This document shows positions 50,778 to 60,091 of a stretch of DNA of 64,000 nucleotides, one piece after another; within the stretch, counting starts at the first letter, position 1, and each line of letters begins with the position of its first letter. The notes beneath the pieces are model-generated. The model saw only the letters and a list, made by a program, of their open reading frames with translations. It was not told the origin of the DNA and made no database searches. A program made the position numbers and the translations under genes. The stretch spans positions 62,001 through 126,000 of the forward strand of contig JALEFY010000037.1 in the NCBI GenBank assembly GCA_022760435.1, read 5' to 3'. The stretch comes from Neomegalonema sp. (GTDB lineage: Bacteria; Pseudomonadota; Alphaproteobacteria; Rhodobacterales; Rhodobacteraceae).

Positions 50778-51260
50778 ATGCGCTGCCCGTTCTGCGGAAA
50801 TGCGGATACTCAGGTGCGCGATTCGCGCCCAACCGAGGAGCATGCTGCGATCCGCCGGCGGCGCTACTGCCCGGCTTGCGGCGGACGTTTCACCACTTTC
50901 GAGCGGGTTCAACTGCGCGATCTGGTGGTGATCAAGAATGACGGGCGCCGCGAGGATTTCGACCGCGACAAGCTGGCCCGATCCATTCGCCTGGCGATGA
51001 ACCGCCGCCATATCGAGCCCGAGCGGCTCGACCAGCTCATCACCGGGATCGTGCGGCGGCTGGAAACCGGGGGTGACACCGACATCCCCAGCAATGTGAT
51101 CGGCGATGAGGTGATGCGGGCGCTCGAGCGGACCGACCCCGTCGGCTATCTGCGCTACGCTTCGGTCTACAAGAATTTCGACAGTGTGCAGGACTTCCTC
51201 GACTTCGTCGCGACCAAGCACCACGCGACCCAGGACACTGACACCGACGATGCTGCCTGA
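50778..51260 (+). CDS. nrdR: Transcriptional repressor NrdR
   Basis: An ATP/dATP-sensing zinc-ribbon repressor of ribonucleotide reductase genes. The four zinc cysteines are at residues 3, 6, 31 and 34 (CPFC, CPAC); the ATP-cone follows from about 49 ([21 protein letters not shown]). Length 160 aa is usual. GGAGG upstream supports ATG 50778. It overlaps ribD by 11 nt, the common nrdR-ribD pairing. Confidence 0.97.
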   Translation: MRCPFCGNADTQVRDSRPTEEHAAIRRRRYCPACGGRFTTFERVQLRDLVVIKNDGRREDFDRDKLARSIRLAMNRRHIEPERLDQLITGIVRRLETGGDTDIPSNVIGDEVMRALERTDPVGYLRYASVYKNFDSVQDFLDFVATKHHATQDTDTDDAA

Positions 51261-52374
51261 CACGGCGCAAGATCGGCGCTGGATGCAGGCTGCGCTGAAT
51301 CTGGCGCAGCGGGGGGTGGGGCAAACCTGGCCCAACCCTTCTGTCGGATGCGTGATCGTAAAGGATGGCGTGCTGATCGCGCGCGGCTGGACCCAGCCGG
51401 GCGGTCGCCCTCATGCCGAAGCCATCGCTCTCGCAGCCGCCGGAGCCGCGGCGCGCGGGGCGACGCTTTATGTCACGCTTGAGCCTTGCGCCCATCATGG
51501 CAAGACCCCGCCTTGCGCCAGCACCATCGTTGCCGCCGGGATCGCGCGGGTGGTGAGCGCGCTGGAGGACCCCGATCCGCGCGTTGCCGGGCGCGGTCAT
51601 CAGATCCTGCGCGAGGCCGAGATCGCGCTGGACGTTGGTATCGAGGCGGCCGCTGCCGCGCAGCTCAATGCCGGCTATCTGCGCCGCCGGTCAGTCGGCA
51701 TGCCAACGCTCACGCTCAAGCTGGCGCTGACGCTCGATGGCAAGATCGCTGCGGCACCGGGGCAGCGCACCGCCATTTCCAGCCCGCTCAGCCTGCCCCA
51801 TGTCCATCTCATGCGCGCCCGGCATGACGCGATCCTGATCGGATCGGGCACGGCGCTGGCCGATGACCCGCGTCTCGATGTGCGCTTGCCCGGATTGGAG
51901 GCGCGCACGCCGGTCAGGGTGGTGCTCGATAGCCAGTTGCGCACCCCGCCAGGGGGGCAGTTGATCCGCTCCGCCAGCAGCGAGCGACCGGTTTGGCTCA
52001 TCCATGACGATACCGCCACCAAGGATCGCCTTGCCCGCTTGCGCAGCTTGCCCGGCGTCGGTCTGTTTTGCATCCCGAGCGGCGGCGGCGGCGGGCTGGA
52101 CCTGCGCGCCGCGCTGCATTGTCTTGCCGATAACGGCATAGGCTCGGTGATGTGCGAAGGTGGCGCGCGGCTGGCCACTGCGCTTCTAACCGCCGGTCTG
52201 GTCAACACCCTTGTGACGGCGCATTGCGGCAAGGTGTTCGGTCATGGCGCGCAAGAGGCGCTCACTCAGATCGAGGACACCCGGTTTCGCCTCATCGCGC
52301 AGGAACGCTGGGGCCAGGATATCGTCAGTCGCTGGACGCCCTGCCCGCCGGACCACCGAAAAGACCACGATTGA
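51250..52374 (+). CDS. ribD: Riboflavin biosynthesis protein RibD (deaminase/reductase)
   Basis: A bifunctional enzyme for the second and third steps of riboflavin synthesis. The N-terminal deaminase has [13 protein letters not shown], the zinc His and Glu in HAEAIALA and the zinc cysteines in [13 protein letters not shown]. The C-terminal reductase has [22 protein letters not shown] and [14 protein letters not shown]. 374 aa from ATG 51250, inside the nrdR end. The last 50 nt overlap a gene on the other strand. Confidence 0.95.
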   Translation: MLPDTAQDRRWMQAALNLAQRGVGQTWPNPSVGCVIVKDGVLIARGWTQPGGRPHAEAIALAAAGAAARGATLYVTLEPCAHHGKTPPCASTIVAAGIARVVSALEDPDPRVAGRGHQILREAEIALDVGIEAAAAAQLNAGYLRRRSVGMPTLTLKLALTLDGKIAAAPGQRTAISSPLSLPHVHLMRARHDAILIGSGTALADDPRLDVRLPGLEARTPVRVVLDSQLRTPPGGQLIRSASSERPVWLIHDDTATKDRLARLRSLPGVGLFCIPSGGGGGLDLRAALHCLADNGIGSVMCEGGARLATALLTAGLVNTLVTAHCGKVFGHGAQEALTQIEDTRFRLIAQERWGQDIVSRWTPCPPDHRKDHD

Positions 52375-52735
52375 ACATCGCCCGCGTTCCCGGCAGCAGC
52401 GCCATCGCCAGCATCGCACCCCAAGCGGTGGCGGCGATAATCTCGAGCGCGGTGATGCCGTCGCTGGTCGTATGGGCCGTGCTCGCCTCGGGCAGCCGCG
52501 CCAGCACCGCCGCCACGGTCAGCACCAGCATGAAGACGCCCGAATACCGCCAAAGGCGCCAGAGCGGGATCGCGCCGATTGCGAACAGCGCCGCCGTGAT
52601 CATCAGCGCCGCATCGCCCCGCGCCAGTTCCGGCTCCAGCGCCCGGGTGAAGGCCAGATCGCGCCAGGTCCAGGCGATCAGATCACTCAGGCAAGAGAGC
52701 ACCAGCAGCGCCCGAAACACCCATTTTTCCGCCAT
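52325..52735 (-). CDS. Small four-helix membrane protein downstream of kpsC
   Basis: 136 aa with four hydrophobic stretches (WVFRALLVLSCLSDLIAW, ALMITAALFAIGAIPLW, VFMLVLTVAAVLARL, LEIIAATAWGAMLAMALL). GAGGTGG before ATG 52735 and a 9-nt gap after kpsC argue that it is real and co-transcribed with the capsule genes. It overlaps the 3' end of ribD by 50 nt in antisense orientation. No family was recognised. Confidence 0.65.
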   Translation of the reverse strand: MAEKWVFRALLVLSCLSDLIAWTWRDLAFTRALEPELARGDAALMITAALFAIGAIPLWRLWRYSGVFMLVLTVAAVLARLPEASTAHTTSDGITALEIIAATAWGAMLAMALLPGTRAMFNRGLFGGPAGRASSD

Positions 52736-52744
52736 TCGTCCACC

Positions 52745-54808
52745 TCAGATCTTGCGTGTCCAGCTTGCCCATAGGTTACGCAAGCCAGCCGCTGTCCGGA
52801 TCACCGGCGAGGGGTGGCGGCCGAGTTTGGGGTCCTTTTCCGCCAGCCGGTCGAGCACTGTCTCCGCTGTACAGATCAACCCGGTGCGCGGGTCACGATA
52901 GCGCGGATAGAGCAGATAGGCAGCGGCCAACACCTCCTCCAGCGTGGCGGCGCGGGTGCGGCGGGCACGCAGGCCATCCGGGGGCGGCGCGATATCCTCG
53001 GTCAGCCCCCAGCCTGCATAGAAGGGCCAGCCGGCACAAGTCACCGGCTTGCCATGGAGCAGCGCCTCGAACCCCATCAGCGAGGTCATGGTCCAGACCG
53101 CATCGGCGCGCGCGAGCAGGGCCGGGGCCGAGGTCTCGCGGGCGATGAGATCGGCCAGCGCCGCCGCTTCGCCGATCGCGCCCTGACGATGCCCGGTCTC
53201 CACATCCGGATGTGGTTTGTAGATGAGATAATCCTCGGCGCCCCGCGCTGCATGGGCGGCGCGCAACAGATCGGCATTGGTCCGGATCTCGGTGGTCCCG
53301 GTGCGGATCGAGGCATCATCCTCGACCTGGCCGATCACCAGCACGATCCGGCGTCCTGCGGGCAGATCAAGCGGCTCCTGCGCTTGCGGCAGGACATATT
53401 TGCTGACCCGACCCTTGATGATCCGCGCACGCAGATCGGCGGCGCGGGCGAGCAGATCGGATGGCAGATCGCCGCGCTCAATCAGGGTCTCGAGATCCGA
53501 ACTCTGGCGCGGATCGTAATAGATGCCGCTCGCATCGAGGCAAAGCGAGGCGGGCAGGCGCAGTTGCTGGCCGAGCCCGACCGAGCGCAAGAACCCGTCC
53601 TCGAGCTGGGCAAGCGGCACCCGCGCGGCGGCGCATTGCGCCTTGAGCGCATCGCCGACCCGGGCCGACCAGGCGACGACCCGCCCACCATCCGCCCGCG
53701 CCGCTTCAATCGCCTTCTCGGCGCGCTGATGAAACCGCGGTGCCCCGGCGGTGCTGCCGAGAAAATCCCGGGCCACTTGGCGCTTCCACAGCGTAACGCC
53801 GAGGCAATGGCTGGGCTGGCGATTGGCCTCGTTGATCCGGCGGCGCAGCGCCAGCGCCGAGGCCACCGTCTCGAAATCGCAAAGCTGGTCGGTCAGCGGG
53901 TCGTAATAGACGGGAAAGCGCAGATAAGCGGCGGCGAACAGAGCCTCGATTGAGCGCTCCCCCTGCCGACGCGGCAGGCTCTGCGCATCCTCGCTCACCC
54001 CCCAACCGGCATAGAAGGGCGCGCCGAACACCCGGACCGGCTTTCCAGCCATCAGTGCTTCGAACCCCATTTGCGAGGTGACGACATAGACCCGCGCGGC
54101 GCGCTCGATCAATGCCCAAGGGCTCACATCCTGGGTGCAAAGCGTGACCCCGGCGAGATCGGCGGCGCTGAAATGCCCGCGCTTCTTGCCGGTGAGCACA
54201 TCCGGATGGGTCTTGACCACGATCGGCGCGCCGGGGTTCTCGTCTCGCGCTGCTTGCAACATGGTGCGGAACGTGTCGGCGCTGGCCCCGCCATGGGTGA
54301 TCGACGCATCGCCGAAGGTCTGATCGACCACCAGGATAAAGCCGGGCTCGGGCAGATCTGGCGCACTGTCCGGCGCGGCGTTGTATTTGGAGAGACGATG
54401 GCGGCGCAGGAAGGCGATCCCATCGCGGGCGCGCTGCATCAATTCGGCGCTCTCCCAGCCATTGCTGGCGAGCATCTGCTCAAGCGCGGAAGGGGCATCG
54501 GCGGCGTAATGCACCCCGACCGGATCGATCAGAAGGCTCAAGGGCGGCTCACCGCCCAGACCGAGGGTGAGTGAGCGCAAGAACCCATCCTCGAGCGCGA
54601 CATAGGGCAACCCGCGCTCTGCCGCCACCCTTCGCGCGCGCTCGGCACTGGGGCGATAGGCCCAACCGGCGATGGCGTCGAGATCGCGGTGGCGGCGTGC
54701 ATCGACCAGCTCCCAGCCCGACAAGGCCAGGATCCGCCGCCCCCGCTGCGCGCGCAGGATCCCGCGCGAGAAGGCACCCAGACGGCGGGTCTTGTCGGCG
54801 GCAGCCAT
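52745..54808 (-). CDS. kpsC: KpsC capsule polysaccharide Kdo transferase, two-module
   Basis: KpsC extends the poly-Kdo linker on the lipid anchor of group 2 capsules with two retaining Kdo-transferase modules. Both modules are visible: EDGFLRSLTLGLGG with DQTFGDASITHGGAS and HPDVLTGKKRGH in the first, and EDGFLRSVGLGQQL with GQVEDDASIRTGT and KPHPDVETGHRQG in the second; each ends with an FEALM/FEALL...PFYAGWG block. About 687 aa. ATG 54808 is chosen; a GTG 12 nt earlier sits too close to AGAGG. Member of the kpsS-OPX-kpsC group; it should act in the cytoplasm. Confidence 0.93.
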   Translation of the reverse strand: MAAADKTRRLGAFSRGILRAQRGRRILALSGWELVDARRHRDLDAIAGWAYRPSAERARRVAAERGLPYVALEDGFLRSLTLGLGGEPPLSLLIDPVGVHYAADAPSALEQMLASNGWESAELMQRARDGIAFLRRHRLSKYNAAPDSAPDLPEPGFILVVDQTFGDASITHGGASADTFRTMLQAARDENPGAPIVVKTHPDVLTGKKRGHFSAADLAGVTLCTQDVSPWALIERAARVYVVTSQMGFEALMAGKPVRVFGAPFYAGWGVSEDAQSLPRRQGERSIEALFAAAYLRFPVYYDPLTDQLCDFETVASALALRRRINEANRQPSHCLGVTLWKRQVARDFLGSTAGAPRFHQRAEKAIEAARADGGRVVAWSARVGDALKAQCAAARVPLAQLEDGFLRSVGLGQQLRLPASLCLDASGIYYDPRQSSDLETLIERGDLPSDLLARAADLRARIIKGRVSKYVLPQAQEPLDLPAGRRIVLVIGQVEDDASIRTGTTEIRTNADLLRAAHAARGAEDYLIYKPHPDVETGHRQGAIGEAAALADLIARETSAPALLARADAVWTMTSLMGFEALLHGKPVTCAGWPFYAGWGLTEDIAPPPDGLRARRTRAATLEEVLAAAYLLYPRYRDPRTGLICTAETVLDRLAEKDPKLGRHPSPVIRTAAGLRNLWASWTRKI

Positions 54809-54937
54809 CTTTCTCAGCACTCCTCTTGCGGACCGTCACACCGGCTCGGGACGAAAAAGCCCCCGCACCGCGCTGGTGAGAGGGCTCTTGTTGCTTTGCG
54901 TTCCTGCTCCGCTCAGAGCGCGGGTCAGGCGATCAAC

Positions 54938-56167
54938 TTAGTTGCCGAAATTGGTGCCCGGCAGCGAGTTGACCGAACCCACGGTGCCGAGCGCCGGGGT
55001 GATGATCGACAGCACCTTGCGGAACTGGGTGTACGGCGCGTTGGTCACATAGATCGTGTCGCCCTCACGCACATGGAAGCTGTCCGCGACGAACATGGCT
55101 TCGGCCGAGTTCAGCGCGAGCTGGTAAACGACCGGGATGCCGTCGCCGAAATTCGGCTTTTCGGCATTGGCCTTGTTCACGTCTTCAAAACCCTTGGCCG
55201 GGGTCAGCTTCGCGATCGTCTCTTCGCTCTCTTTGCGGAAGATGAAGATCCCGGTCGGGTTCGCAGTCTGGTCGTCCAGACCACCGACAGCCGACAGCGC
55301 GTTCAGCACGCTGATATCGCGGCGATCGAGCGATTGGCGGCCGCCACCACGGATCGCGCCGAACATGTTGTAGTAGCGCGGGCGGCTCTCGACGATGATC
55401 ACATCGCCCGAACGCAGCGCGAGATCGTTGGCGGGATCGGAATAGACATCCTCGAGATAGGCTGAGGTGGTCTGACCGCCGCGGCGCAGCATCACGCGCG
55501 AGCCATGGGCGTCGTCACGCCCGCCAGCCGGGTTTGCAGCACGAACGCCGCCGGCTTGCGCCAGCACCGCGAGCAGGCGGTTGTTGAAGCGATCGAGCGG
55601 GATCACGCCGGGGGTGCCAACGGCACCTTGCACCGACACGGCGCGGCTGGCGCGGTTGAGCACGTTCACGGTGACTTGCGGCTTCAGCGTCTGCTCTTCG
55701 AGACGGCTGGCAATCGTGCGTGCGACGCTCTCGGGCGAGCGGCCGGATGCGTGGACCGAACCGGCGTAGGGCACGACGACATGACCATTGCTGCCGATGA
55801 TCGAGGTGATCGGAGCCGGGCCGCCAAACAGGCCGTCCTCGACATTTTCCCAGACCCGGATTTCCAGCGTGTCGCCCACGCCGAGCAGATCCGGCGATTG
55901 CGGAGCAACCGAGACGAAATCACCCGAGAAACCTACGAGGCCCGGCTCGGTGGTCGCTGCGACGGCCGACGGATCCATCTGCACGACGCGGTAATCGATG
56001 CTCGCGTCGGATTCGACGTTCAGGATCTGATCGGTGGTCGGCCCCCGGTTCGGCAAAAAGCCTGCGCAGCCGCCCAACGCGGTCATTGCCAGGACCGCGA
56101 CAATCGTGCGGCTTGCTCGTTTGGTGGTCAGAAACTGGCTCATATGCCCGTCGCCCCGCTTAACCAT
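54938..56167 (-). CDS. Polysaccharide export outer-membrane lipoprotein (OPX, KpsD/CtrA/BexD type)
   Basis: The outer-membrane channel of the capsule exporter. The lipobox is ALGGC after a hydrophobic stretch (AVLAMTALGGC), then the export domain with LLGVGDTLEIRVWENV and VPYAGSVHASGRSPESVA, and two SLBB-type segments (SVQGAVGTPGVIPLDR; YYNMFGAIRGGG), ending with a repeat about REGDTIYVTNAP. At 409 aa it matches CtrA/BexD better than E. coli KpsD (558 aa). GAGGGAG 8 nt before ATG 56167 supports the start. It lies between kpsS and kpsC. Confidence 0.92.
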   Translation of the reverse strand: MVKRGDGHMSQFLTTKRASRTIVAVLAMTALGGCAGFLPNRGPTTDQILNVESDASIDYRVVQMDPSAVAATTEPGLVGFSGDFVSVAPQSPDLLGVGDTLEIRVWENVEDGLFGGPAPITSIIGSNGHVVVPYAGSVHASGRSPESVARTIASRLEEQTLKPQVTVNVLNRASRAVSVQGAVGTPGVIPLDRFNNRLLAVLAQAGGVRAANPAGGRDDAHGSRVMLRRGGQTTSAYLEDVYSDPANDLALRSGDVIIVESRPRYYNMFGAIRGGGRQSLDRRDISVLNALSAVGGLDDQTANPTGIFIFRKESEETIAKLTPAKGFEDVNKANAEKPNFGDGIPVVYQLALNSAEAMFVADSFHVREGDTIYVTNAPYTQFRKVLSIITPALGTVGSVNSLPGTNFGN

Positions 56168-56357
56168 TGCGTAAACTCCCTCGAAACTTCACATCCTCGG
56201 CCCAGGCACCCCTGCGCGGTGGCGTGTCGTCCACACGAAATTCCACCCCAAACCACGCCCTTGATACAAGAGCGCCGTAGCATCGTGTTGCGCAAAGCGA
56301 CAGAAAAAAGCGCCAATCTTCACAATAAAGCCGCAGATTGTCGCCTCCGGGGAACGG

Positions 56358-57815
56358 TTACTGTGGCTGATCAGGCGCAGGGTGCACGACAGGGGGGGAT
56401 TTTCGACCAAGCCCGCCCTCATGCCCGCTCCCGTGCTTGCCCCAGGAGGTGGCGAGCCTGTGCCCGGTCAGAAACGGCGCATAGGGGCCATGATCGGCCA
56501 GCATTGCCGAGACCGCTGGCGCCATGGCGAGCGCGCGACCTTCGGCGCGATAAAAGCCGCCCCGGATCTGCGAGCTTGCGGTCAGGAACCGGCGGAAGAC
56601 ATCGTAGAGCTCCGGATCGGGGGCTTGCGGATCCGAAAAGAAGGCATCGAGATCCTGACGCGAGACAATGCCCGGCTTGGCAAAGATCGCCTCGCCCAGC
56701 GACTTGACCGGTTTGCCCCGCCACAAGGCTTGCTGCGCGGCGGTCGAGTTCACGGTCACGATGCTGCGAGCCCGATCAATGAGCGCGGCCAGCTTGCCGC
56801 CTTCGATGAACAGTACCCGTTCAGGATCGACCCCATGGCGCTCGGCAGAGAGGGCGGCGCTCGCCTCCAGCCCCTCGCGCCCATCCTCGAGCGGATGGGT
56901 CTTGAACACGATCCGATCGGTATCGGGCGCCCCTTTGGCAAAAGCGGCCATGCAGGTCTCGATCACTTCGCTGACCGTCGAGAACGGGCTGTAGCGCTGC
57001 ATTGATGCGTCCCAGCCCAGTTGCAGCAGAACCAGATGATAGTGCTCTGGCATGCGCAGAACCCTGTTCTCGCGCTGGCGGCGGCGCACCTGCACGATCG
57101 GCCAGGTGAAAACCCGCCGCGCGACATAGAGCCAGTCCTGCACCGGTGTGTTGGGCAGATGGCGATGCAAATGCGGGTAGCGCTGATTTCGGAAATGGTT
57201 GCGGATGTGATAGGCGAGGCTCAGGCGGACATGGCTGTTGAGCTCGCCCCAGCGCGCAGGCGGGATCTCGGTCACCGGATCATCGGGCAACACCGCGCGA
57301 TCGATGTCATCAAGCGCGATCTTCATCAGCTCCGAGCTGCCATTCACGCCCTCACGCTCATAGGTGATCCAGAACGGGCGCAGATACCCTTCCTCGAAGA
57401 AATGCACCCGAATACCGCTCTCGCGCGCGGCCTCGATGGCCATGCGGTGATAGGGGCGTGCATCGCCATAGAGAACCAGATCGGTAACCGAACTGCGCAG
57501 GAAGATCGCCCGGACCGCCGCCGGCCAAAGCTCGATGGGATCGCGGAAGGGCACATACTGCGCGGCATTGGCCCACTCGACCTCGTCGGAGATATTGAAT
57601 CCGATGCGAAAGCAATAATGGCCCAGATGCTGGAGCGCTTCGGCCAGTTCGGGAAAGAACGATCCATGCGGCCCTTGCAAGAAGCAAAACACCCGCGCCT
57701 GGCTCGGTGTGGTGGCGGCGCTCAGGCTTTGGGTCTGAAATACCGGACCAAGCGGCGACGAGCCGTTCTGAAGCTCTGCCTCTCGCTGTCTGGACTTGCG
57801 ATCCTCGCGCGCCAT
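56358..57815 (-). CDS. kpsS: KpsS capsule polysaccharide Kdo transferase
   Basis: KpsS adds the first Kdo to the phospholipid anchor of the capsule. The family opening FLQGPHGSFFPELAEALQHLGH is near residue 45; later come VLYGDARPYHRMAIEAA, HFFEEGYLRPFWIT and the C-terminal VNSTAAQQALWRGKPVKSLGEAIF block with HPLEDGREG. 485 aa, longer than E. coli KpsS because of a charged, low-complexity end (HGSGHEGGLG...). AGAGG 5 nt upstream supports ATG 57815. A 190-nt gap separates it from the OPX gene, so that gene may have its own promoter. Confidence 0.92.
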   Translation of the reverse strand: MAREDRKSRQREAELQNGSSPLGPVFQTQSLSAATTPSQARVFCFLQGPHGSFFPELAEALQHLGHYCFRIGFNISDEVEWANAAQYVPFRDPIELWPAAVRAIFLRSSVTDLVLYGDARPYHRMAIEAARESGIRVHFFEEGYLRPFWITYEREGVNGSSELMKIALDDIDRAVLPDDPVTEIPPARWGELNSHVRLSLAYHIRNHFRNQRYPHLHRHLPNTPVQDWLYVARRVFTWPIVQVRRRQRENRVLRMPEHYHLVLLQLGWDASMQRYSPFSTVSEVIETCMAAFAKGAPDTDRIVFKTHPLEDGREGLEASAALSAERHGVDPERVLFIEGGKLAALIDRARSIVTVNSTAAQQALWRGKPVKSLGEAIFAKPGIVSRQDLDAFFSDPQAPDPELYDVFRRFLTASSQIRGGFYRAEGRALAMAPAVSAMLADHGPYAPFLTGHRLATSWGKHGSGHEGGLGRKSPPVVHPAPDQPQ

Positions 57816-58154
57816 GCCGCCTCTACCTCGTCTTGAGTTGCTTTCCGCTTTTTCTGGTCCCGCACTGCCACGATACCCTCCCCGCGTCGCAGCCTCGCGG
57901 CGCGATGAGGGGCGGCTCCAGAGCCAATGAACGCCGAATCAGAGCTTGGTGCCATCCTCTCACCAAGCATGAAATGTGCCGATCCGAAGAGCGCAGCGAG
58001 ACGAAAATTGCTTTGCAGTTTTGCCGGTGCCATGCCACAGCCAGTCCGGTATGAAGGGGCATTTCGTGGCGAAGCGACGCGGATCGGCCACGCCGGGAGG
58101 CCTTTGCGCCCCTACCCGCCCCATCCGAGCCAATTACGAGCAACAGGAGCGCCC
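57816..58154. other. Divergent intergenic region between kpsS and ribE
   Basis: About 340 bases without a supportable gene. I looked for an FMN riboswitch before ribE and did not find its conserved stems. Promoters for kpsS (minus) and ribE (plus) must lie here. No strong hairpin or repeat. Confidence 0.45.
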
Positions 58155-58751
58155 ATGTTCACTGGCATCATCACAGATATCGGAACGCTCGAGCAGATTG
58201 ATCATGCCGGTGATGTCACCCTGACGATCCGCTGCGGATATGAGCTTGCAGAGGTCGCCATCGGCGCCTCGATCGCTTGCGCCGGGGTCTGCCTGACGGT
58301 CACCAGCAAAGACCTCGAGCGCGGCTGCTTCACCGTCGATGCCTCGGCCGAGACGCTGTCCAAGACCAATCTGGGCGAATGGGAACCGGGCCGCCGCATC
58401 AATCTCGAGCGTGCCTTGCGGGTCGGCGATGAGCTTGGCGGGCATATCGTGAGCGGCCATGCCGATGGGGTAGTGACCGTCGTGAGCACGGCGCGCGAGG
58501 GCGATAGTCTGCGCGTGGTGCTTGATGCGCCCGAAGCGCTCGCCCGCTTCATCGCTCCCAAGGGCTCGGTGACGCTCGATGGCTGCTCGCTGACGGTCAA
58601 TGCCGTGGACGGGGCCCGCTTTGATATCAATCTCATCCCTCATACCCAGGGTGAGACCACGCTTGGCGCTCTGGAGCCCGGCATGCGGCTCAATCTTGAG
58701 ATTGATGTGCTCGCACGCTACGTTGCACGGCTCGCGCAATCTGCGGCATAA
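58155..58751 (+). CDS. ribE: Riboflavin synthase, alpha chain
   Basis: Makes riboflavin from two molecules of 6,7-dimethyl-8-ribityllumazine. The protein starts MFTGIITDIG, has two lumazine-binding barrels with the repeats DASAETLSKTNLGEW in the first and HTQGETTLGAL in the second, and GSVTLDGCSLTVNAV. 198 aa is normal. CAGGAG precedes ATG 58155. It is followed after 82 nt by ribH and then nusB, a standard riboflavin-nusB order; ribBA, which often lies between, is missing here. Confidence 0.96.
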   Translation: MFTGIITDIGTLEQIDHAGDVTLTIRCGYELAEVAIGASIACAGVCLTVTSKDLERGCFTVDASAETLSKTNLGEWEPGRRINLERALRVGDELGGHIVSGHADGVVTVVSTAREGDSLRVVLDAPEALARFIAPKGSVTLDGCSLTVNAVDGARFDINLIPHTQGETTLGALEPGMRLNLEIDVLARYVARLAQSAA

Positions 58752-58833
58752 TCGCGAAGGAAAGCCGCCTGCGCGCCGACATTGCAGCCAGGCAGGCGAC
58801 GCGCCGGGCAAACCATCACAGGAGGCCGCTTTC

Positions 58834-59352
58834 ATGGCCAGTTCTCAAACCCATACACAACTTCCCTTGCCGCGGCTGAGCCCAAAGCCCCGCGTCCTGC
58901 TGGTTGTCTCGCCCTATTATCGCGGCATTGCCGATCAGTTGATCCATGGCGCGGAAGCGGTGCTGGCCGAGGCCAATGCCATTGTCGAACATGTCGATGT
59001 GCCCGGCGCGCTGGAGATCGCGCCCGCGATCCGGCTGATCAGCGAAAGTGGCAAGTTCGACGGCTTTGTCGCGCTGGGCTGCGTGATCCGCGGCGCGACC
59101 TCGCATTACGAGCTGGTCTGCGGCGAGAGTGCGCGCGGGATTACGGAACTGGGCATCCGCCGCGGCCTTTGCATCGGCAATGGCATTCTGACCGTCGAGA
59201 ATATGGAGCAAGCCGCCGAGCGTGCCGATCCCACTCGGCTCAACAAGGGGCGCGATGCCGCCGTCGCAGCCCTGCATCTGATCGCGCTGCGCCGTCGCTA
59301 TGGCGGCGGATCGAGCTTTCGCCCGGATGATGAGCATATCCTGCTCGCCTGA
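58834..59352 (+). CDS. ribH: 6,7-Dimethyl-8-ribityllumazine synthase
   Basis: Forms the icosahedral or pentameric lumazine synthase. Segments: VVSPYYRGIADQLIHGAE near residue 25, VDVPGALEIAPAIRL, FVALGCVIRGATSHYELVC (substrate-site Gly-Ala-Thr) and GNGILTVENMEQA. AGGAGG 8 nt before ATG 58834 is ideal. The N-terminal 20 residues and the basic region at the end are slightly extended. Co-transcribed with ribE. Confidence 0.96.
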   Translation: MASSQTHTQLPLPRLSPKPRVLLVVSPYYRGIADQLIHGAEAVLAEANAIVEHVDVPGALEIAPAIRLISESGKFDGFVALGCVIRGATSHYELVCGESARGITELGIRRGLCIGNGILTVENMEQAAERADPTRLNKGRDAAVAALHLIALRRRYGGGSSFRPDDEHILLA

Positions 59353-59453
59353 TTGCTCACCCGATGATGCGATAACACGTTGCATCCCCCGCGCGGACGG
59401 GTAACACAAGTGCCTTCCTCCAACCGCGCTGCACAAGGATCTCTCGAACCGGC

Positions 59454-59996
59454 ATGACGGACCCCAATGACCCCCAGCCGATCTCGGCCCGCTCCCGACG
59501 TGAAGCAGCCCGGCAAGAGCGCAAACTGACCCGCAGCGCCGCTCGGCTCGCCGCGGTGCAGGCGCTCTACCAGATGGAGATGACCGGCGCGAATTGGCAC
59601 GATGTCCGCCGTGAGTTCGAGGAGCACCGGCTGGGCCAAGAGATTGACGGCACCCTCTATCGGGACGCTGATCTCAGCCTGTTTCGCCGCATCCTCGAAG
59701 GGGTGATCGCCGATCAGTCGCATATCGATCGCCATACCGATCAGGCTTTGGTCGAGCGGTGGCCGCTGGGCAAGATCGACCCCACCTTGCGGGCCATCTT
59801 CCGCGCAGGCGGCTACGAGCTGCTTTGCAGCGATGCCACGCCGTGGAAGGTCGCAATCAACGAATATGTGGATGTCGCCAAGGCGTTCTTTCCCGACCCG
59901 AAAATCGGGCGCTTTGTCAATGCCGTGCTCGATCATATGGCCGAGCAGCGCAAGAACGCATCCGACGACGCGGGCGATTTGAGCGACGAAGACTGA
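59454..59996 (+). CDS. nusB: Transcription antitermination factor NusB
   Basis: Binds boxA RNA with NusE (S10) in rRNA antitermination. ARLAAVQALYQMEMTG is the usual N-terminal helix, DPTLRAIFRAGGYELL and AINEYVDVAKAFFPDPKIGRFVNAVLDHM the C-terminal signature. 180 aa including a longer, charged N-terminus (about 30 residues). Placed after ribH as in many alphaproteobacteria. Confidence 0.96.
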   Translation: MTDPNDPQPISARSRREAARQERKLTRSAARLAAVQALYQMEMTGANWHDVRREFEEHRLGQEIDGTLYRDADLSLFRRILEGVIADQSHIDRHTDQALVERWPLGKIDPTLRAIFRAGGYELLCSDATPWKVAINEYVDVAKAFFPDPKIGRFVNAVLDHMAEQRKNASDDAGDLSDED

Positions 59997-60091
59997 CCGG
60001 CGCTCCACTTGTCGTTCTCTCCCTGCAACGCTAGCTGAACGAGAGGCAAGGTCCTCCCGCCCCAGCCGCAACCAGATCAGAGCCAGCCCGC

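Noticed and set aside
57816-58154. FMN riboswitch before ribE
   Set aside because: The conserved FMN-element stems and their junction sequences are not visible on the plus strand.
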